A stretch of DNA of 64,000 nt from Cladopsammia gracilis (GCA_022457155.1 JAJGOT010000321.1:344501-408500); one strand, 5' to 3'. Counted from the stretch's first letter, positions 1 to 13,072 are shown. The notes: generated by a model not told the origin, from the sequence alone. Program-made: numbers and translations.

Positions 1-424
1 TGCTGAATAACCTCTATTTATTATTCGACGTAGCATTCTAGAGTGCAAATACGCATCAAAACAGGTGCAAATATGACACATTACAACACTTCTGACAGCG
101 CACTAGGGAAAACAGTTTCAAAAACTTTTAGGAGAAGATTACCGTCATATAATAAACAATTTATTCAGAGAAAAGTTAAAAACTGACTTGTAAAAATACT
201 CAGTTTTATTATTCGACTTTGACGTCATTTAACCGTAAAAGGGCAAGAGAATGCGCAAAATATGCAAGCGTATTACACTGTAGCATACTGGTTTGACAGG
301 TTGGGAACAGAGTGAAGTTAAATTGTAACTGCGCGCGCTCTGGACGAAAGTGAAATACTGGACGAAAAATTGTCTATTTTGATAATGAAGTTAATTTGAA
401 AATTAAGCAGTCGAATAATAAATC

Positions 425-567
425 CCTTATTTGATGGTTTGACAGATAATACGCGTGGATATTTTACTCATTGCTCGTATTTTTCCTCACCCCTACAGGG
501 CTCGGAAAAATACTACACAACTCGTAAAATATCCACGCGTATTATCTGTCAAGCCATCAAATAAGGT
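425..567. repeat. Foldback (inverted repeat) element
   Basis: The left arm begins ccttatttgatggtttgaca and its reverse complement closes the element near 567; about 60 bp pair on each side around a short centre near 490-510. There is no ORF. It looks like a MITE-type or foldback repeat. The rest of 1-2780 shows AT-rich sequence and repeats but no coding exon I can support. Confidence 0.75.
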
Positions 568-1873
568 GTATTTATTTTTTTCTGAAGCATCTCAGCGGTC
601 TGGAATCCTAAATCCTTGAATCCGATTGGCTAATCGCGCGTTTTCCCGCGCTTTCAGCCGGTCCAGCTTTTTACGATACGGACCGGGGTTACGGACCGGG
701 TTTGCCGGTCGTACTTTCACGATTGCAGTGACACTGAATTGATTTTCTGTTGATGAACTGCTTATATCATTAAATTTTCTCGTAAATTATGAACCCAGAC
801 GAAAGCTAGCAAAGCGAAAGTGAATTTTTATTGGCCAGATATAATATTTAACGACACAAACAAAGAAAACAATGAAGAAAACCGGCGCAGTTTCATCATA
901 GCTGACATCGGCTGACATACAAAGACCCGACAACACGCTGAAGATCTTATTTAAAACTACGCTTAAACCAGGTACAAAAAGACTCAATGAAGAAAGACAG
1001 AACAAACTAAGTGGAAGGAGAAATCAGCCGTAAAAATAAAGGCCAATTTTATTCCTCGAAAAGGCGAGTACAAGTTTCGATTTTATGATTTGTTGATTTT
1101 ATAGTTTTTGGGTTTGTTGTTGTTTTTTACAAAGCAGCATTTGTGGCAAAACATTACCGTAATTAGATGCAATCTAGCGCTTTTTTTTACAAAGGTTTTG
1201 ACTCCATTCGGTTTAAGTGTTCTTATTTTTTCGGTTGTGTTTTTTCTCCTAATAGAAATTCTGTGAATTTTTTATTTAAAAGTCTTGCTTAAATTGGTCA
1301 TTCTAGTCTTGTACTAGTTTGTTGTCAATAATTTACACGCTGCGATCGAGTTTTACGAGATAATTCGTACTTTTACTAAATTGCTCGGTTTGTATGCTTT
1401 TATTTCTCGGTTTTTACCTTCTTTTATCTAAATTCTATAAGTTTTCATTCAAGAAAACATGATTTTTTAAATTTGAATAGCTCAGTTTAAGCTTTCGCCC
1501 CGCTATAAATAAATTACGCTCGACTTTTCTATGTAAGCTTAAGTTAAATAGAAAAATTTGAAAAGTTTTTAAAGTTATAATTCAGCTTTCCACGGCTTCA
1601 CTGTAGGCACGAACATTTCTCTATCCTCACCGGAGGCAAACACAAGAGCCGTTTATTCTACCAAGAAACATAAACTGGTAGAAATGAGTTCACTTTGCAA
1701 TTTAATTTTTTTTGTTTATGAATGGAAAGTTGTGAAGATTACCGAGTTAATTTAGATTTTGCGCGCGTTGTGTCAGTTTAGCTGTACGCGGCGCGTAAGA
1801 AAAATTTCTTGGAAAGCTGTACATGAATGATTTTCACGGCGAATCGCAGAATTAAAGTAGGAAAAAAATAAAT

Positions 1874-2020
1874 AAGTTATTTTCCGGCCTAGGTCGGTCC
1901 GTATAGGAAAAAACTGTGCCCTCGGTCTTGAGTACGGCCCTCAGCCTACGGCCTCGGGCCGTACTCAAGACCTCGGGCACAGTTTTTTCCTATACAGACC
2001 TCCCGGCCGGTAAATAACAT
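1874..2020. repeat. Foldback element
   Basis: Two arms of roughly 65 bp are reverse complements. The outer part reads aagttattttccggcc on the left and its complement on the right; the inner part contains gggccgtactcaagac. The centre is near 1945. No coding capacity. An 18-bp motif, gctgaataacctctattt, occurs at 2 and again at 2042, bracketing this segment. Confidence 0.75.
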
Positions 2021-2599
2021 ATATGTATTACACAACTTCACGCTGAATAACCTCTATTTCAAGTCTCTGGTTGCTGACCTACAGTACATGTAATCTGATT
2101 TGGTAATTGACTGATCAGGCCAATAACTGGGGACTTATTAAATTAGCCATCAACTGACAATATACCAATATATAACTTGAATATGAAAATGACTTTGACT
2201 CAGGTTGTTGGAAATAAGTCACCATGTGGATTTCCTTCTTAGTCTGAAGGTGTCTTCCACTCAGACAGGTAATTGCCATTAAAATGTGTTGCTGCAGAAA
2301 ATATCCATACCCTTCCTATGAGAGTTTTTGGTTTGGCGCACAACCCCCCACCCCTCTGGAAATTCCAACCTACAGCTGTAGACTCCTATTAAAATCTGAT
2401 ATTTACCGGTATGTTCCAGTTCAATTTTTTTTTCGGTTTGAAAATTTACATGTAAACCCAGTTTCAATTTTATCTTCCTTTGCCTTAGATTATGGCAATG
2501 AAGCTGAGACAAAGGAAGTGAGGAAACCTGACTCATTATAAGCCTCGTGGTTTCTTTCAGGTCTCCTCGCCATTCACTTTTTTCTGTAATCTTTTATTA

Positions 2600-2690
2600 T
2601 TTCCATCTGTAAAATTTCTATCTGTAAAATGTTGTATATATGGCAAATAAAGAATGAATGAATGAATGAATGAATGAATGAACAAAAATT
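2600..2690 (+). repeat. Probable LINE 3' tail with (GAAT)n
   Basis: The sequence gttgtatatatggcaaataa runs into six or seven GAAT units at about 2650-2682. Many CR1/L2-type non-LTR retrotransposons end in a short tandem repeat of this kind. No reverse transcriptase ORF is attached here, so this is at most a truncated tail. Confidence 0.4.
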
Positions 2691-2783
2691 ACTGGACAGG
2701 TTTAAAATTTTCAAACCAAAAACAAAATTTAAACCATAACATTTATAATAAACAAGTATAAAGCAACACGTATAGTATCATAC

Positions 2784-4383
2784 CAGAGCATTTACTGCAT
2801 CCTTTGTATCTGCCAATATTGACTGTTGGAGGTTAACAAAACTGCAAGAGCAAGAACATGGTTAACATCAACCAGTCCATGGGCAAAAATCACTGATGCT
2901 TCCAAGCAATAATCAAAGGCTCCTATGAGATAACTTAGGAATACAAAACAACTTTTGGACCCTCCCCTCTCCTAAATGTTTTGCTCCACCAACCCCTGTC
3001 CCCACCCTCCCCTCCCTCAAACACTGACCCCATACATTGTAGGTAAACCTTTGTACATGCATATAAGGTGATGTTTTCAATACAAAATTGAAGTTTGGAG
3101 GTAAAAATTCCTAGTCTGATATAAATACAAACACGATTGCATAAAATAAAGAATGAAATCTTTTCTTCAAGTTAAGTTATTGTTCTACTTACTCTGGTGA
3201 AGCTATAATCTCCTCAGTTATTATTGGCAGGGAGCTGTTCCTGTCTCCTTCCCTTCCAGCCAGTCGCTCTAACTTCTTGTCAATCAATGGCGTAAGGGTA
3301 GTGTCGATGCGGCTCCTAAGCTGCCGCACAAAGTCATATCTAGTAGAAAGTTTATGGCGTTGTCAAAAAAGGATTTTCCAAGATGCTTTAATAATATTAT
3401 ATCAGGGTTGTCAAAAGTACCCAGCTGTCAGCAAAAATCACCATCTACTTTGTCATAACAGCTGGCTACTTTGCTTACCAGTTCTTTTATAGAGGAGATG
3501 GAATTTTGAAAAAAATCTGGTTACTTTCCAAAGTCAGATGTCTACTCCAAAAATTCCTGACAACCCTGTATATGTCGTGGTTCAATTTTTATTTTGGTTT
3601 GAAAATTTTCAAACCAGCATAATTTTTATTTTCGTCTTTCTCAGATTACGGTAATGAATCTGAGGCAAGGGGAAACAAAAATTAAACTGGTTTGAAAATT
3701 TTTAAACCAAAGAAAAATTTGGATCACAACATATACACACAAGTGAATTGGCTCAATTGGCTCAATTGGCTTGTTCGATCCATTTACTGCTGACCTATGG
3801 ATATTAATTATGCATCATTCTACTCTCCATTCACTGCTGAGCCAAATGCGTAATAACAAAAACAAAAAATATCGCCCTGGCTTGACACACAAGAGTACAC
3901 TTCACTATAAACGTGCAAATTTTATTTATTTATTTTTTTTTTTTTGCTGTGAAATAAAAAAAAAATAAAAATACACCATTGAAAGTTACTCTAGCTGTCT
4001 GGTCATGTTTCATTATTTTAAAACCTATCAAGCTATATTTAAGGTTTAATCAATATATGTGTAAAGTGTGTGAATTTTCAATACATGTACATGTAGTCAG
4101 CCAGGCCCTGTCAGCCACAATTCGGAAAAAAAGGAACTGTACGATGCTCTACTGAATACAAAAACCAATCAAACGAAAACAACAGACTGAAGTAAGTCTT
4201 ATTTATAAAAATGTTTGTCCGTACGTACCTGTGAAAATTTTCATCAGTTGCTTCCAAGTGTGTCAATATGTCTTCTGCCGCCGCTACCGACCCAGCTTCC
4301 TTTATGGCGGGCTCTAAGCTTAAAATAAGCTGGTTTAAACTCGCAAAGAAGTTATCATGATTATCAGAATTCTTTCTTTCCAT
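2784..4383 (-). CDS. N-terminal exons of an unidentified protein (partial gene)
   Basis: Three exons on the minus strand join in frame. Exon 1 (4383-4229) starts with ATG and ends in phase 2 before GTACGT. Exon 2 (3339-3193) follows a CTACTAG acceptor and ends in phase 2 before GTAAGT. Exon 3 (2841-2784) follows TTGCAG and ends in phase 0 before GTATGA. Together they encode about 120 residues. The sequence is hydrophilic and probably helical, with LEPAIKEAGSVAAAEDIL early and LRSRIDTTLTPLIDKKLERL in exon 2. There is no signal peptide or membrane segment. The consistent phases at both introns argue strongly for a real gene. I do not recognise the family; the remainder lies beyond the left edge or in exons I could not find before 2784. 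Confidence 0.75.
3560..3735. repeat. Foldback element, TATATGTYGTRG family (copy 1)
   Basis: Arms beginning tatatgtcgtggttcaattt fold on the complementary end ggatcacaacatata. The centre contains cagattacggtaatgaatct. Related copies lie at about 33590-33740 and 38065-38226, each with a similar centre around attanggtaatgaatc. It lies in intron 1-2 territory of the left-hand gene. Confidence 0.7.
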
Positions 4384-6120
4384 GTTTACAGCTCAATCAC
4401 CAACGAACTTGGCTGCCAAAAACTTGTTTCTTTGCCGCCATCTTGGTTGGTAAGGCGCTCTATTATTTTTCGTTCCCAGGCTACCGATGCGCTTCCTTGA
4501 TTTATCCCACAATTCCTTGCCGGCAATTTCGCACTTCTGCGATGCAATGGTCAACTTGCCCAAAAGTGAAGGCTAGAATATTTTTCTTGGCATGGAGGCG
4601 CAAACTGCAAGGGAAGATAGACCTTCGTGTCGGGACTAACATAACGGAAATGAGAAGCGAAGTACTTAAAGAAAGTCTACTGCATTGACGATGTTTTGCG
4701 TAAAGTCGAAGCGCGCGCTATGAACTGCACTGTGGAATAATGGAAGGCATACATAGAGCAACTTCCATGGCAACCGATAATTGTTTGCTATTCGGAAAAA
4801 ATAAACAAAGTTTGCGAAAAGTACCACTGTTGAAAAAAAAATAAGAAGAATTTTGCTCTTACAGAGCTTTGCTCTTGTAGCAAATGATGAAAAACTGCAA
4901 TACATAAGTTGAGTAAAGCAATTTTGTTTTGATAATTAAAACGCAATGTTTCTCTGTTAAATAGTTTCGCCTTGTGTTAAGTTCTGTGCGAAAAAATCCT
5001 TTTTTTATGGAAAACGAGAGCAAATCTTACCGTGTTCTTGTCTTCACATCTAGCGCAATCTGTTAACAAAACAAAACCTACCAGCTCAATAAGGGTAAGT
5101 AGCAACTCTCGCTTTCTGAACGAACTTTCTTTTCACACAAAAAAGGCACAACTTGTGCGTTCCGTGAAAAAGAGCGAAGTGAGTGTTTTGCGTCACAGTC
5201 AGACTTCGTGACGCAGAGCGCGCGATTAAAGCATAACTTGTTACCAGGATTACAAGATAATTTTTTATCTACAGGTGAAGACAATTCAAAGTCGAAATTG
5301 AAGGACAGAAAACGTTCGAAAATTTTTCATTGATTGGCGCCAGTTTAACTGGATTCTAAATTGATGCTACTTAATCGTGCTTTAAACAACTCGGTCGAGG
5401 AAGAAAGAAAAAAGGCTCCGCCCACTCTCGCTCACGCACTACCATAGGGAACCCACGCGTTTATTTAGAATAAACATAGAATGAAGTTACAAATGGACTT
5501 GTGTGATGTTGTGTTTCAATCCAAATGTGCTGTTCCTTCTGTGCTGATGAATAACTGAAATCAGTTTATGTTGGGATTTACAGCATCCACAATTCGACAC
5601 AATTCAACTGTCTGATCAAACCGGTTGATACGATTAATTCGAAACGATCGTGTCTGTTAGTTTTGAAATGGTCTCGCATTTCGCCGTCTGTTGTTAAATT
5701 TTACAGAGCCAAAAAGGCTCGTGTGTACAGCTGTTTCGAGAATGGTTGTCGGAAAAAAAGCGTAAAAGTGCGCGCGACAATCCCGAAAGGTATTGCGGTT
5801 AATCATCCATGCTATGTGAAAACTATTTTATTCATATGGCCCGCCATCTAAGATCATCAATGTACGGACGAGACATCGCGGGTTAAAAGCTTATTTTTAG
5901 CTTGACGTGAAGACAAGTCAAAGTTGAAACTGAACATCAGATAAACTACGGAAAAATTTCCATCAATTAGTTATTCAACTGAATTCAAAACTGACTCTAA
6001 TCCTGCCGTAGTGTTAATCGGCTACCAAATAACCGGGCAAAATACAAAAAGCCATGCACCTCTTCGGAACCTGTATTTCAATGGACCTGGATATCACACA
6101 GCTGTGTTGTTTTCAGGACT

Positions 6121-6392
6121 ACAAGCAGTTGCAAAAAGGTTGAGACACTTTCCAAAAAAATGTTCATTCCTTATAAAAGCGACCGCGTAACACAAATAAA
6201 ATCAATACCATGTGCTACTGACCCCCCTCCCCCTTCCAATGTTGATGACTGTTAGTTTGAATGGCATTTTTGATCTGGTACAACATTGATGAGGGGGAAG
6301 GGAGTAGGGACTTGTTGAAAACCACCATCTCCTCGAAATATGTACTACAGTACACAATGTCTCAACTATTTTTGCAATTGCTTGTCTGAATA
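6121..6392. mobile_element. MITE-like element with imperfect TIRs
   Basis: The left end, caagcagttgcaaaaaggtt followed by gagacac, is mirrored by tgtctcaactatttttgcaa and ttgcttg at the right. A further left-end copy occurs alone at about 7755. No transposase ORF. The span 4700-6120 around it contains AT-rich sequence with no gene I can support. Confidence 0.55.
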
Positions 6393-7789
6393 GTAGTTCA
6401 ATTAAAACACTAATAGCAAGAGGAACCGGCACGTAATATATGATTAAAAGGTATCAATAGAAAGAGAAAAGATTAAATTTTGTGCTGATAAATACTGCAA
6501 CGGTCAGTGCGTTGTAATTAGTGACAATAATGGTTCCAATTATTGCAGTAATTTCGCTCTTTTACATGTCACGCTTTCGTGACAGTATATTAAAGTGAAT
6601 GAAAACATTCTTCCAAAAAAAACCTTGTTTTGGGCTTTTATTACATATTTATAGAAAAATGGAAACAATATATTCTCATAATACATTTCTACTAAGAAAA
6701 GGCGCTCAATTTTGTTTCATAAAAATTTCCCCACGGTCTACATGTTTTCGACGGTCTACACTTAACAACAAATAAAGATTACATAAGTTATTTTCTCTCT
6801 GTAGAGCGTAGACCGTTGACCGTTCACGCGAGTGTTAAATTCCAGTCAGTGAATTCTGCAAGTACGCATTTCACTAATTGTTCCCTTCCAAAATAAATCT
6901 TGCGAAACGTTTGGCACATTTTGGAATCTCCTTTTGGTTTTGCTCGTCGATTCTCACATTAAAGTGGAAGATTTTCTAGCGCACGGACATCATATCTGTC
7001 CCAGTAATCGTGCCTCGCTCTTCGTTTCCATCGGATGTAGAAGACCCACACTCGGCATTTTTATCGTAGTTCTGAAACAACTCCATTTGGCGAATATTTG
7101 GTTATGACGGTTGAAAAAATCTATCGCAAAACCCTGCTATGGAAGAATTTCACGAAATCTGAGTGAATATACGGAACTTGACAACTGGGATACACGGTGC
7201 AAAACACACGGCCAGATTACAGCTAGGTAGCAAAAAGACGAAGAAATGATAATATTTTCACAACTACTGTAGAGTGTAATCCGAAATTGACTGAACAAAT
7301 TGGACCAGCAAAAAGTTGCTCGCCGTTATTACAGCGCGAACACGCGATCACAGTGTCACATGACGTATAATTTTCACAGACTAATGCTTAATATCAGTTC
7401 AATCTACGCACGTTTCTTGCGTCACGTTTCTTGCGCAAACAAACCTTAAAGAAAGAACAAGAGGCTGTAAATAACACAATTTGCGTCATTGCAACAAGAT
7501 AGCAACGTTCTTTGAAAAATACATAACGATGTTCCGCAATTACGGCAACTTTTAGAAGAAACGCTCCTTCGCGCTAATTAAGGCAGTAGAGAAATGTCCA
7601 AAAGGCACGTGTTGGAATTTCTATTCTTAAACGCCTAATCGCCGTGAAATAAAAGCTGTTTTTTCAAATCAAGTCATTACATTGATAACGTACATCAGCT
7701 ATGATTCATTTCCGAAAGGCAAATCCAGTGCTGTATCGCGATATGTGACTCAGACAAGCAGTTGCAAAAAGGTTGAGACACTTTCTTAA

Positions 7790-8210
7790 GGGGCCGATTA
7801 CGTGGCGAATTTCAGCCCGGGCTGAGATTTCAGCCCGGCTTCCGAAATAAATCCTCTTAAAATGAAGTTAGCGATTACATGAACAAAGTTTCAGCCCGGG
7901 CCGAGTTTCAGCCCGGGCTGAAAATTCCAGCCCGGTTTCAGAAACCGGGCTGGAATTTTCAGCCCGGCCAAACGGGCTGAAATTCGCCATGTAATCGCAT
8001 CAGAATTTCAGCCCGGGCTGAAAAGTGAATTTGGGCATACCCAGTCGCCATTTGAGACGCCATTTTGATTCTCGTTATCAATCTTCCCGCGCAATTTCAA
8101 ACTTGGCGCCCGGGCTGAAATCTCATCCCGGGCTGAAATTTGTCATGTAATCACAACGAAATTTCAGCCCGGTTGACCGGGCTGAAATCTCAGCCCGGGC
8201 TGCGCTCGGT
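7790..8210. repeat. Cluster of palindromic TTTCAGCCCGGGCTGAAA units
   Basis: At least eight occurrences of cagcccgg or its complement fall in 420 bp, several as perfect self-complementary aatttcagcccgggctgaaa. Flanking words such as cgattacgtggcgaatttca recur inverted (gaaattcgccatgtaatcg). It resembles a MITE that has collected internal palindromes. Downstream, 8210-8460 holds further GGCCGTACG inverted motifs. Confidence 0.7.
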
Positions 8211-8511
8211 CCGTACGCCATGACCTCGAGCCAAATATTTTCCCATCCGGCCCTCCCACTTAGTCAATAAGCATTTTATCATATGACCAAATTGGAGACA
8301 AAATTACTTGAAATTTTAACGCGCGAGGCCGTCCGCTTTTGTAGTAGGGCCGTACGCCTTTTTCCGGCCCCGCTCGCGCAAATGCGTACGGCCCTCATAC
8401 GGGACTTTCATCAATGGTTTTGCAAAGAAAAGGTTCGCAGGGCCGTACGGGTCATATGATAAAGTAAATTATTAACGAAATATGACACTCAAGCGTCCTG
8501 CTGCTAAGATT

Positions 8512-8875
8512 TAATATAAAACGTGCATTTGTTTGACGAAAAGAGTAAAACATTGTTATTTACAACGAGGTTTGAAGGATATTTAGGACAATAATATCTT
8601 TTGTCAGTTGTCAGTTAATCCCATCCAGACCCTCTAACAGTCACCAAGATTGCACACAAATAAGTTCAGGTGAGCCAGTTTTATTCAAATAATAATATAA
8701 AACGTGCATTTGTTTGACGAAAAGAGTAAAACATTGTTATTTACAACGAGGTTTGAAGGATATTTAGGATAGTAATATCTTTTGTCAGTTGTCAGTTAAT
8801 CCGGCCCATCCAGACCCTCTAACAGTCACCAACATTGCACACAAATAAGTTCAGGTGAGCCAGTTTTATTCAAAT
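8512..8875. repeat. Tandem duplication, ~181-bp unit, two copies
   Basis: The unit starts taatataaaacgtgcatttg and ends cagttttattcaaat; copy 1 is 8512-8692 and copy 2 is 8693-8875. They differ by a four-base GGCC-containing insertion and a few substitutions, so the duplication is recent. Confidence 0.9.
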
Positions 8876-9007
8876 ATCTTTCCTAATTTTACGCTCAAAT
8901 TCGAAGTGAATTTTCCCCATACAAATCCTTATAAATTCGCTATTACGCAACAGTTAAACATCACTTGAGCTTGGGCTACCTGTGAAGCAAGTTACTGGGA
9001 TTCAGTT

Positions 9008-9232
9008 TCCTGCTAGTCTGTCCACAGACCCTCTATTTTGTCTAGAGTTCGTCGAGATCGCAAGCAAAATAGAAGCCGCGGGGGATTTGAAAGCGCGCGA
9101 ACGCAAGGGGTTGGCCCTGGGGAAAGACAAATACATTCCTTTTGCACCCGCTTCGCGGCCACTATCGCGCTCCGCGTTTGAAGAAAAATAACCCCTTTGC
9201 AAAAAATCATGGACAGACTAATTTCCTGCGAT
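9008..9232. mobile_element. Short TIR element around 'tagtctgtccac'
   Basis: The segment opens with cctgctagtctgtccac and closes with tggacagactaatttcctg, a short inverted repeat. The internal GC-rich stretch is open in several frames on both strands (60-70 codons), which is expected of GC-rich sequence and is not evidence for a protein. Confidence 0.45.
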
Positions 9233-9389
9233 TTTGCTCACACAAGGTATTAAATCGCATTTAAGGTTTTACCATACTCATAAAAATTACTGGTTTAATT
9301 TTCAATCTCAGATATTTTGATTTAATTCTGAGCTTTTCTCTGGCAGTTCAAGTTGTAAAGAAGAAAATCAGTTGGGATAATAAAGAGCA

Positions 9390-11140
9390 TCCCCCGGAAT
9401 GCCATTGTCTTTCGCGACATGTACTTACAGTGCCCAGTTTCTTGATGCGCAGCATAATTATTTGCATATACAGAACCAGTCGGTTGTATTTGCTCAACAG
9501 AATAAGCTTTGGGAATACTCTAGTCTCTAGCCTCTTGGCAGATTCAACTGCGTCAATTACACGGTTTGATACGTGATGAAAATCCCAAGGTGTGATAAAA
9601 TTAACAATCGTGCTGTAATTAAAGGCGTGCCGCGCTCTTTTCAAAGCATTTTGTCAACAAATTCGTCTGCGGCAAGATTTAAACTTTTTTTAATCTTTAG
9701 ATTCGCAATGGTTAGAGCGCGATGGCAAAAACATTTTCCGCAGAACATGGTTTTCAGTTAAAAGCGTTGCCAAATACCGATGCGATGTCTTATTCTTCTC
9801 GCTCTTTACAGAGCGTTTTGTCAACAAATTCGTGTGCGGCAAGATTTTCATTTTGACTCTTTACTGATTCGCAATGGTCAGAGTACGATGGCAAAAACAT
9901 TTTCCGCAGAACATGGTTTTCAGTTAAAAGCGTTGCCAACTAGCGAGCGTGAATCACAGGTCACTCGCTTCACTCGCTTGTACCTTGCGCTTTGTTTCTC
10001 GTGCTCTTCACAAAGCGTTTTGCAGTGCAGATCCAGACGCGCTCTTTTACTCGATCGGTTAACGTAGTTCAGACATAGAGTACATTAACTGAGGTTTTAA
10101 AAAATAATGTAGGCCTTTCTATTTGCCGGACAATGAGAAATGTGAAATAAATGATGGCTTCTCTTTGAAATCCTAACTTGAACAAGCAAAAAGCAAGCGC
10201 TCGCCTCTCACGACTCAGGGAATATTGTTTGCGTTGAGATAATTATTCAAATTTGAATCCGTTTGCCGGTTTCGTGGGAGTTCGTAGGAAGACATTTTGG
10301 AGCGCCATTTTTAGTTTACGAAACACCTTCTAGAAAATAGCGCTTTGATACTATTTTCTCCATCGTATTAAATCCAAACTTCGCCAATCTTTTGTTTAGA
10401 CACGAGGCTAACATTTCCAGGGTGAACCTTAGTTAGCAAGTCCTTTCTTGAAGAGAAAGACCATCCTGAGTATCAATGCGGTGTTTTTCCATACTGAAAT
10501 CAGCGAAAAAAAAAAAAAAACAACTTTAGAACGCCCCAGGACACTTTGTGATGCCAGTCATGGGGTAGCGTAACACACCCCAGGACACTTTGTGATGGCA
10601 GTCATGGAGTAGCGTGCACCCCTCGAGGACACTTCGTGATGCCAGTCATGGAGTAGCGTGCCACCCCCCAGGACACTTTGTGATGCGAGTCATGGAGTAG
10701 CGTGCAACCCACGAGGACACTTCGTGATGCCAGTCATGGAATAGCGTGCCACTCCCCAGGACACTTTGTGATGCGAGTCATGGAGTAGCGTGCAACCCCC
10801 TAGGACACTTTGTGATGCCAGTCATGGAGTAGCGTGTACCCGCCCAGGACACTTTGTGATGCGAGTCATGGAGTAGCGTGCACCCGCCCAGGCATCTCCC
10901 GGAATGCCATTGTCTTTCGCGACATGTACTTACAGTGCCCAGTTTCTTGATGCGCAGCATAATTATTTGCATATACAGAACCAGTAGGTTGTATTTGCTC
11001 AACAGAATAAGCTTTGGGAATACTCTAGTCTCTAGTCTCTTGGCAGACTCAACTGCTGTCAATTACACGGTTTGATGGGTGATGTAAATCCCAAGGTGTG
11101 ATAAAGTTAACAATCGTGCTGTTATTAAAGGCGGGCCGCG
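9390..11140. repeat. Minisatellite-bearing repeat cassette (copy A)
   Basis: A block starting ccggaatgccattgtctttc occurs at about 9398 and again at about 10910. Between them are a conserved block (about 9800-10500, containing ttttgtcaacaaattcgt and gacattttggagcgc) and the ~43-bp minisatellite at 10535-10893. The same ordered blocks recur at 13075-14715 and 18375-20200, so this is one dispersed or segmentally duplicated cassette. No long ORF. Confidence 0.85.
10535..10893. repeat. Minisatellite, ~43-45-bp unit, about 8 copies
   Basis: The unit core is aggacactttgtgatgccag followed by tcatggagtagcgtg and a variable C-rich spacer. Eight cores are spaced 43-45 bp apart. Open frames on the minus strand here simply reflect the repeat. 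Confidence 0.95.
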
Positions 11141-11413
11141 CTCTTTTCAAAACATTTTGTCAACAAATTCGTGTGCGGCAAGATTTTATTTATTTATTTT
11201 TTGAATCTTTAGATTCGCAATGGTTAGAGCGCGATGTCAAAAACATTTTCCGCAGAACATGGTTTTCAGTTAAAAGCGTTGGCAAATAGCGAGCGCGATG
11301 CTCGGGTCACTCGCTTGTTCGTTACGCTTTTTTACTCGCGCTCTTTACTGAACTTTAATATGGCGGACGACTGATGAAGAGGCTCGAAGGTCGAAATTTT
11401 TTTTATCAAAGTA

Positions 11414-12213
11414 CAGTCGAACCTGTATTAAGCGGTCACCCTCGGGGAATGGCTAAGTGACCGCTTAATACAGGCTGACCGCTTTATACAGGTTGTACAA
11501 AATACAGATCAGAACACAGTGAAAATGCCATTTTATATCACAGTTAATGACGTAGTGTACAGCTTATGCATAAAAGCGCACAAAAAAATCACTTACTCGG
11601 TTAAAAGTAACTGTAACAATAACATGGTTTGAGAAAAATAGAATATAGAAATGGAGTAACAAATCAGTAACGCCAAGTCTCGTTAGAAAAAGACACTGTA
11701 CTCCTAATCTGTTGAGTCTTGTCTTTTAAACCTATTTGTCCTAAGAAGAAAAATAATTAGATATCAATGTCTGTTGTTTGGGTTTCCGTAGTTTAATATC
11801 GCTAAGTATATTGTTCACTTTGCTTAATATTCATTAGTGAAAGAAGAATTCGATCCGCAATGCTGAAAAGACTTTTGACCTCAATGCAGAAACATTAATA
11901 TCCGGCGATTTAATGATTTGTGAAAATAAACAAGGAAATCGATTACCTGGTGTGTTATTTGTAATTGTGTGAACTAATATTTGAGTGGTTTCCTTTTACA
12001 AAGTGACCGTTAATTTAATACAGGTCAAGACAATAGAAACAGCTTGTCGGGGCTTAGTAAAGGGTGACCGCGACCGCTTAATAGGGGTGACCGCTTAATA
12101 GAGGTCAAAATTACAGTAATTAAGGGACGCAATTTTCAGTCGGGACTTTGACAACTGACCGCTTAATAGAGGATGACCGCTTAATACAGGGCCGCTTAAT
12201 ACAGGTTCGACTG
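11414..12213. mobile_element. TA-flanked Tc1/mariner-type MITE (~800 bp)
   Basis: The left end is cagtcgaacctgtattaagc and the right end is the reverse complement of cagtcgaacctgtattaagc, with one more inverted half-copy inside. TA sits on both sides (11412-11413 and 12214-12215), the target duplication typical of Tc1/mariner. Motifs like accgcttaatacagg repeat inside both ends. No transposase ORF is visible, so the element is non-autonomous. A truncated right half recurs at about 18104-18303. Confidence 0.85.
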
Positions 12214-12292
12214 TATCGCGTTTTAACAGTGTTTAAATCGTTTTAAAGTTATTTTGAGTGCGTGGAGTGTCTATAAAAGACGTGATGTCCTA

Positions 12293-13072
12293 AACAACTC
12301 CCGCCTTGCGGACACCTCGCTATTACGGACACCCCGTTATTACGGACAGCACCTAAATCCCCGGCGAAAGTTACAGACGTTTGACTAAAACAAACTCCCC
12401 CTATTTCGGACTCTCGCTATTACGGACTTACGGACACTTTGTTCGGTCCCAACGTCACAATTTTATTGTTTTTTTTTTCTCTTGTTATAGCGGACACCGA
12501 GCAGCATCTTGGAATATTTGCACACATACATCAAGTCTATTTTTTCTGCTTTTTGAAATTAGTCTCCTTGGCGACAAAGTGGGGGAAGTTGTAATTCAAA
12601 GGAGAAGTACACAGAGCCGATTGGAACGATATTTTAATAAGCTAATGCGATAGTTGATGCAATCAATAGCTGATGTTCAGGTTTTTCCTTGAAAATAATT
12701 TTTTGTTAGAAATGAAGATTACTGTACTTCAGTTCAGCAGGAAACCATAACGATGCATGTGTGGACATTTCTGCAACATACGATGATTGTTATTTACGTA
12801 CTTAGAAGAACTACTGTACACAAAGGGTACGTCACTTCTGTTCTCAGCTGTGTTCTGTTGCGTTCTAACCGTTCTGTTTGTAAAAAAAAGTTCTGATGCT
12901 CTTTACGTGCGACAATGGGTCTGAAAAAACATACTGGAGTTAATGAAAATGAACACATAGTGACCCCGTACTGTTAATATGGGGTTTAAAACAAAAAAAA
13001 TTCTAGCATCCCGCTATTACGGACTCTCGCAATCGCGGTCCCGAGGGTGTCCGCTATAACGAGAGTTGACTG
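12293..13072. mobile_element. Second TA-flanked MITE (~780 bp)
   Basis: The right end, read on the minus strand, is cagtcaactctcgttatagc then ggacacc; the left end is a diverged inverted match (aacaactcccgccttgcgg then acacc). TA flanks both sides (12291-12292 and 13073-13074). The paralogous site near 18372 reads gatgtcctattcttctcg without the element and serves as an empty site. Nothing resembling a transposase is encoded. Confidence 0.8.

Noticed and set aside
10535..10893. Regularly spaced ~43-bp repeats resembling a CRISPR array
   Set aside because: Whole units repeat with only C-rich spacer variation, there are no unique spacers or cas genes, and the DNA is clearly eukaryotic. It is a minisatellite.
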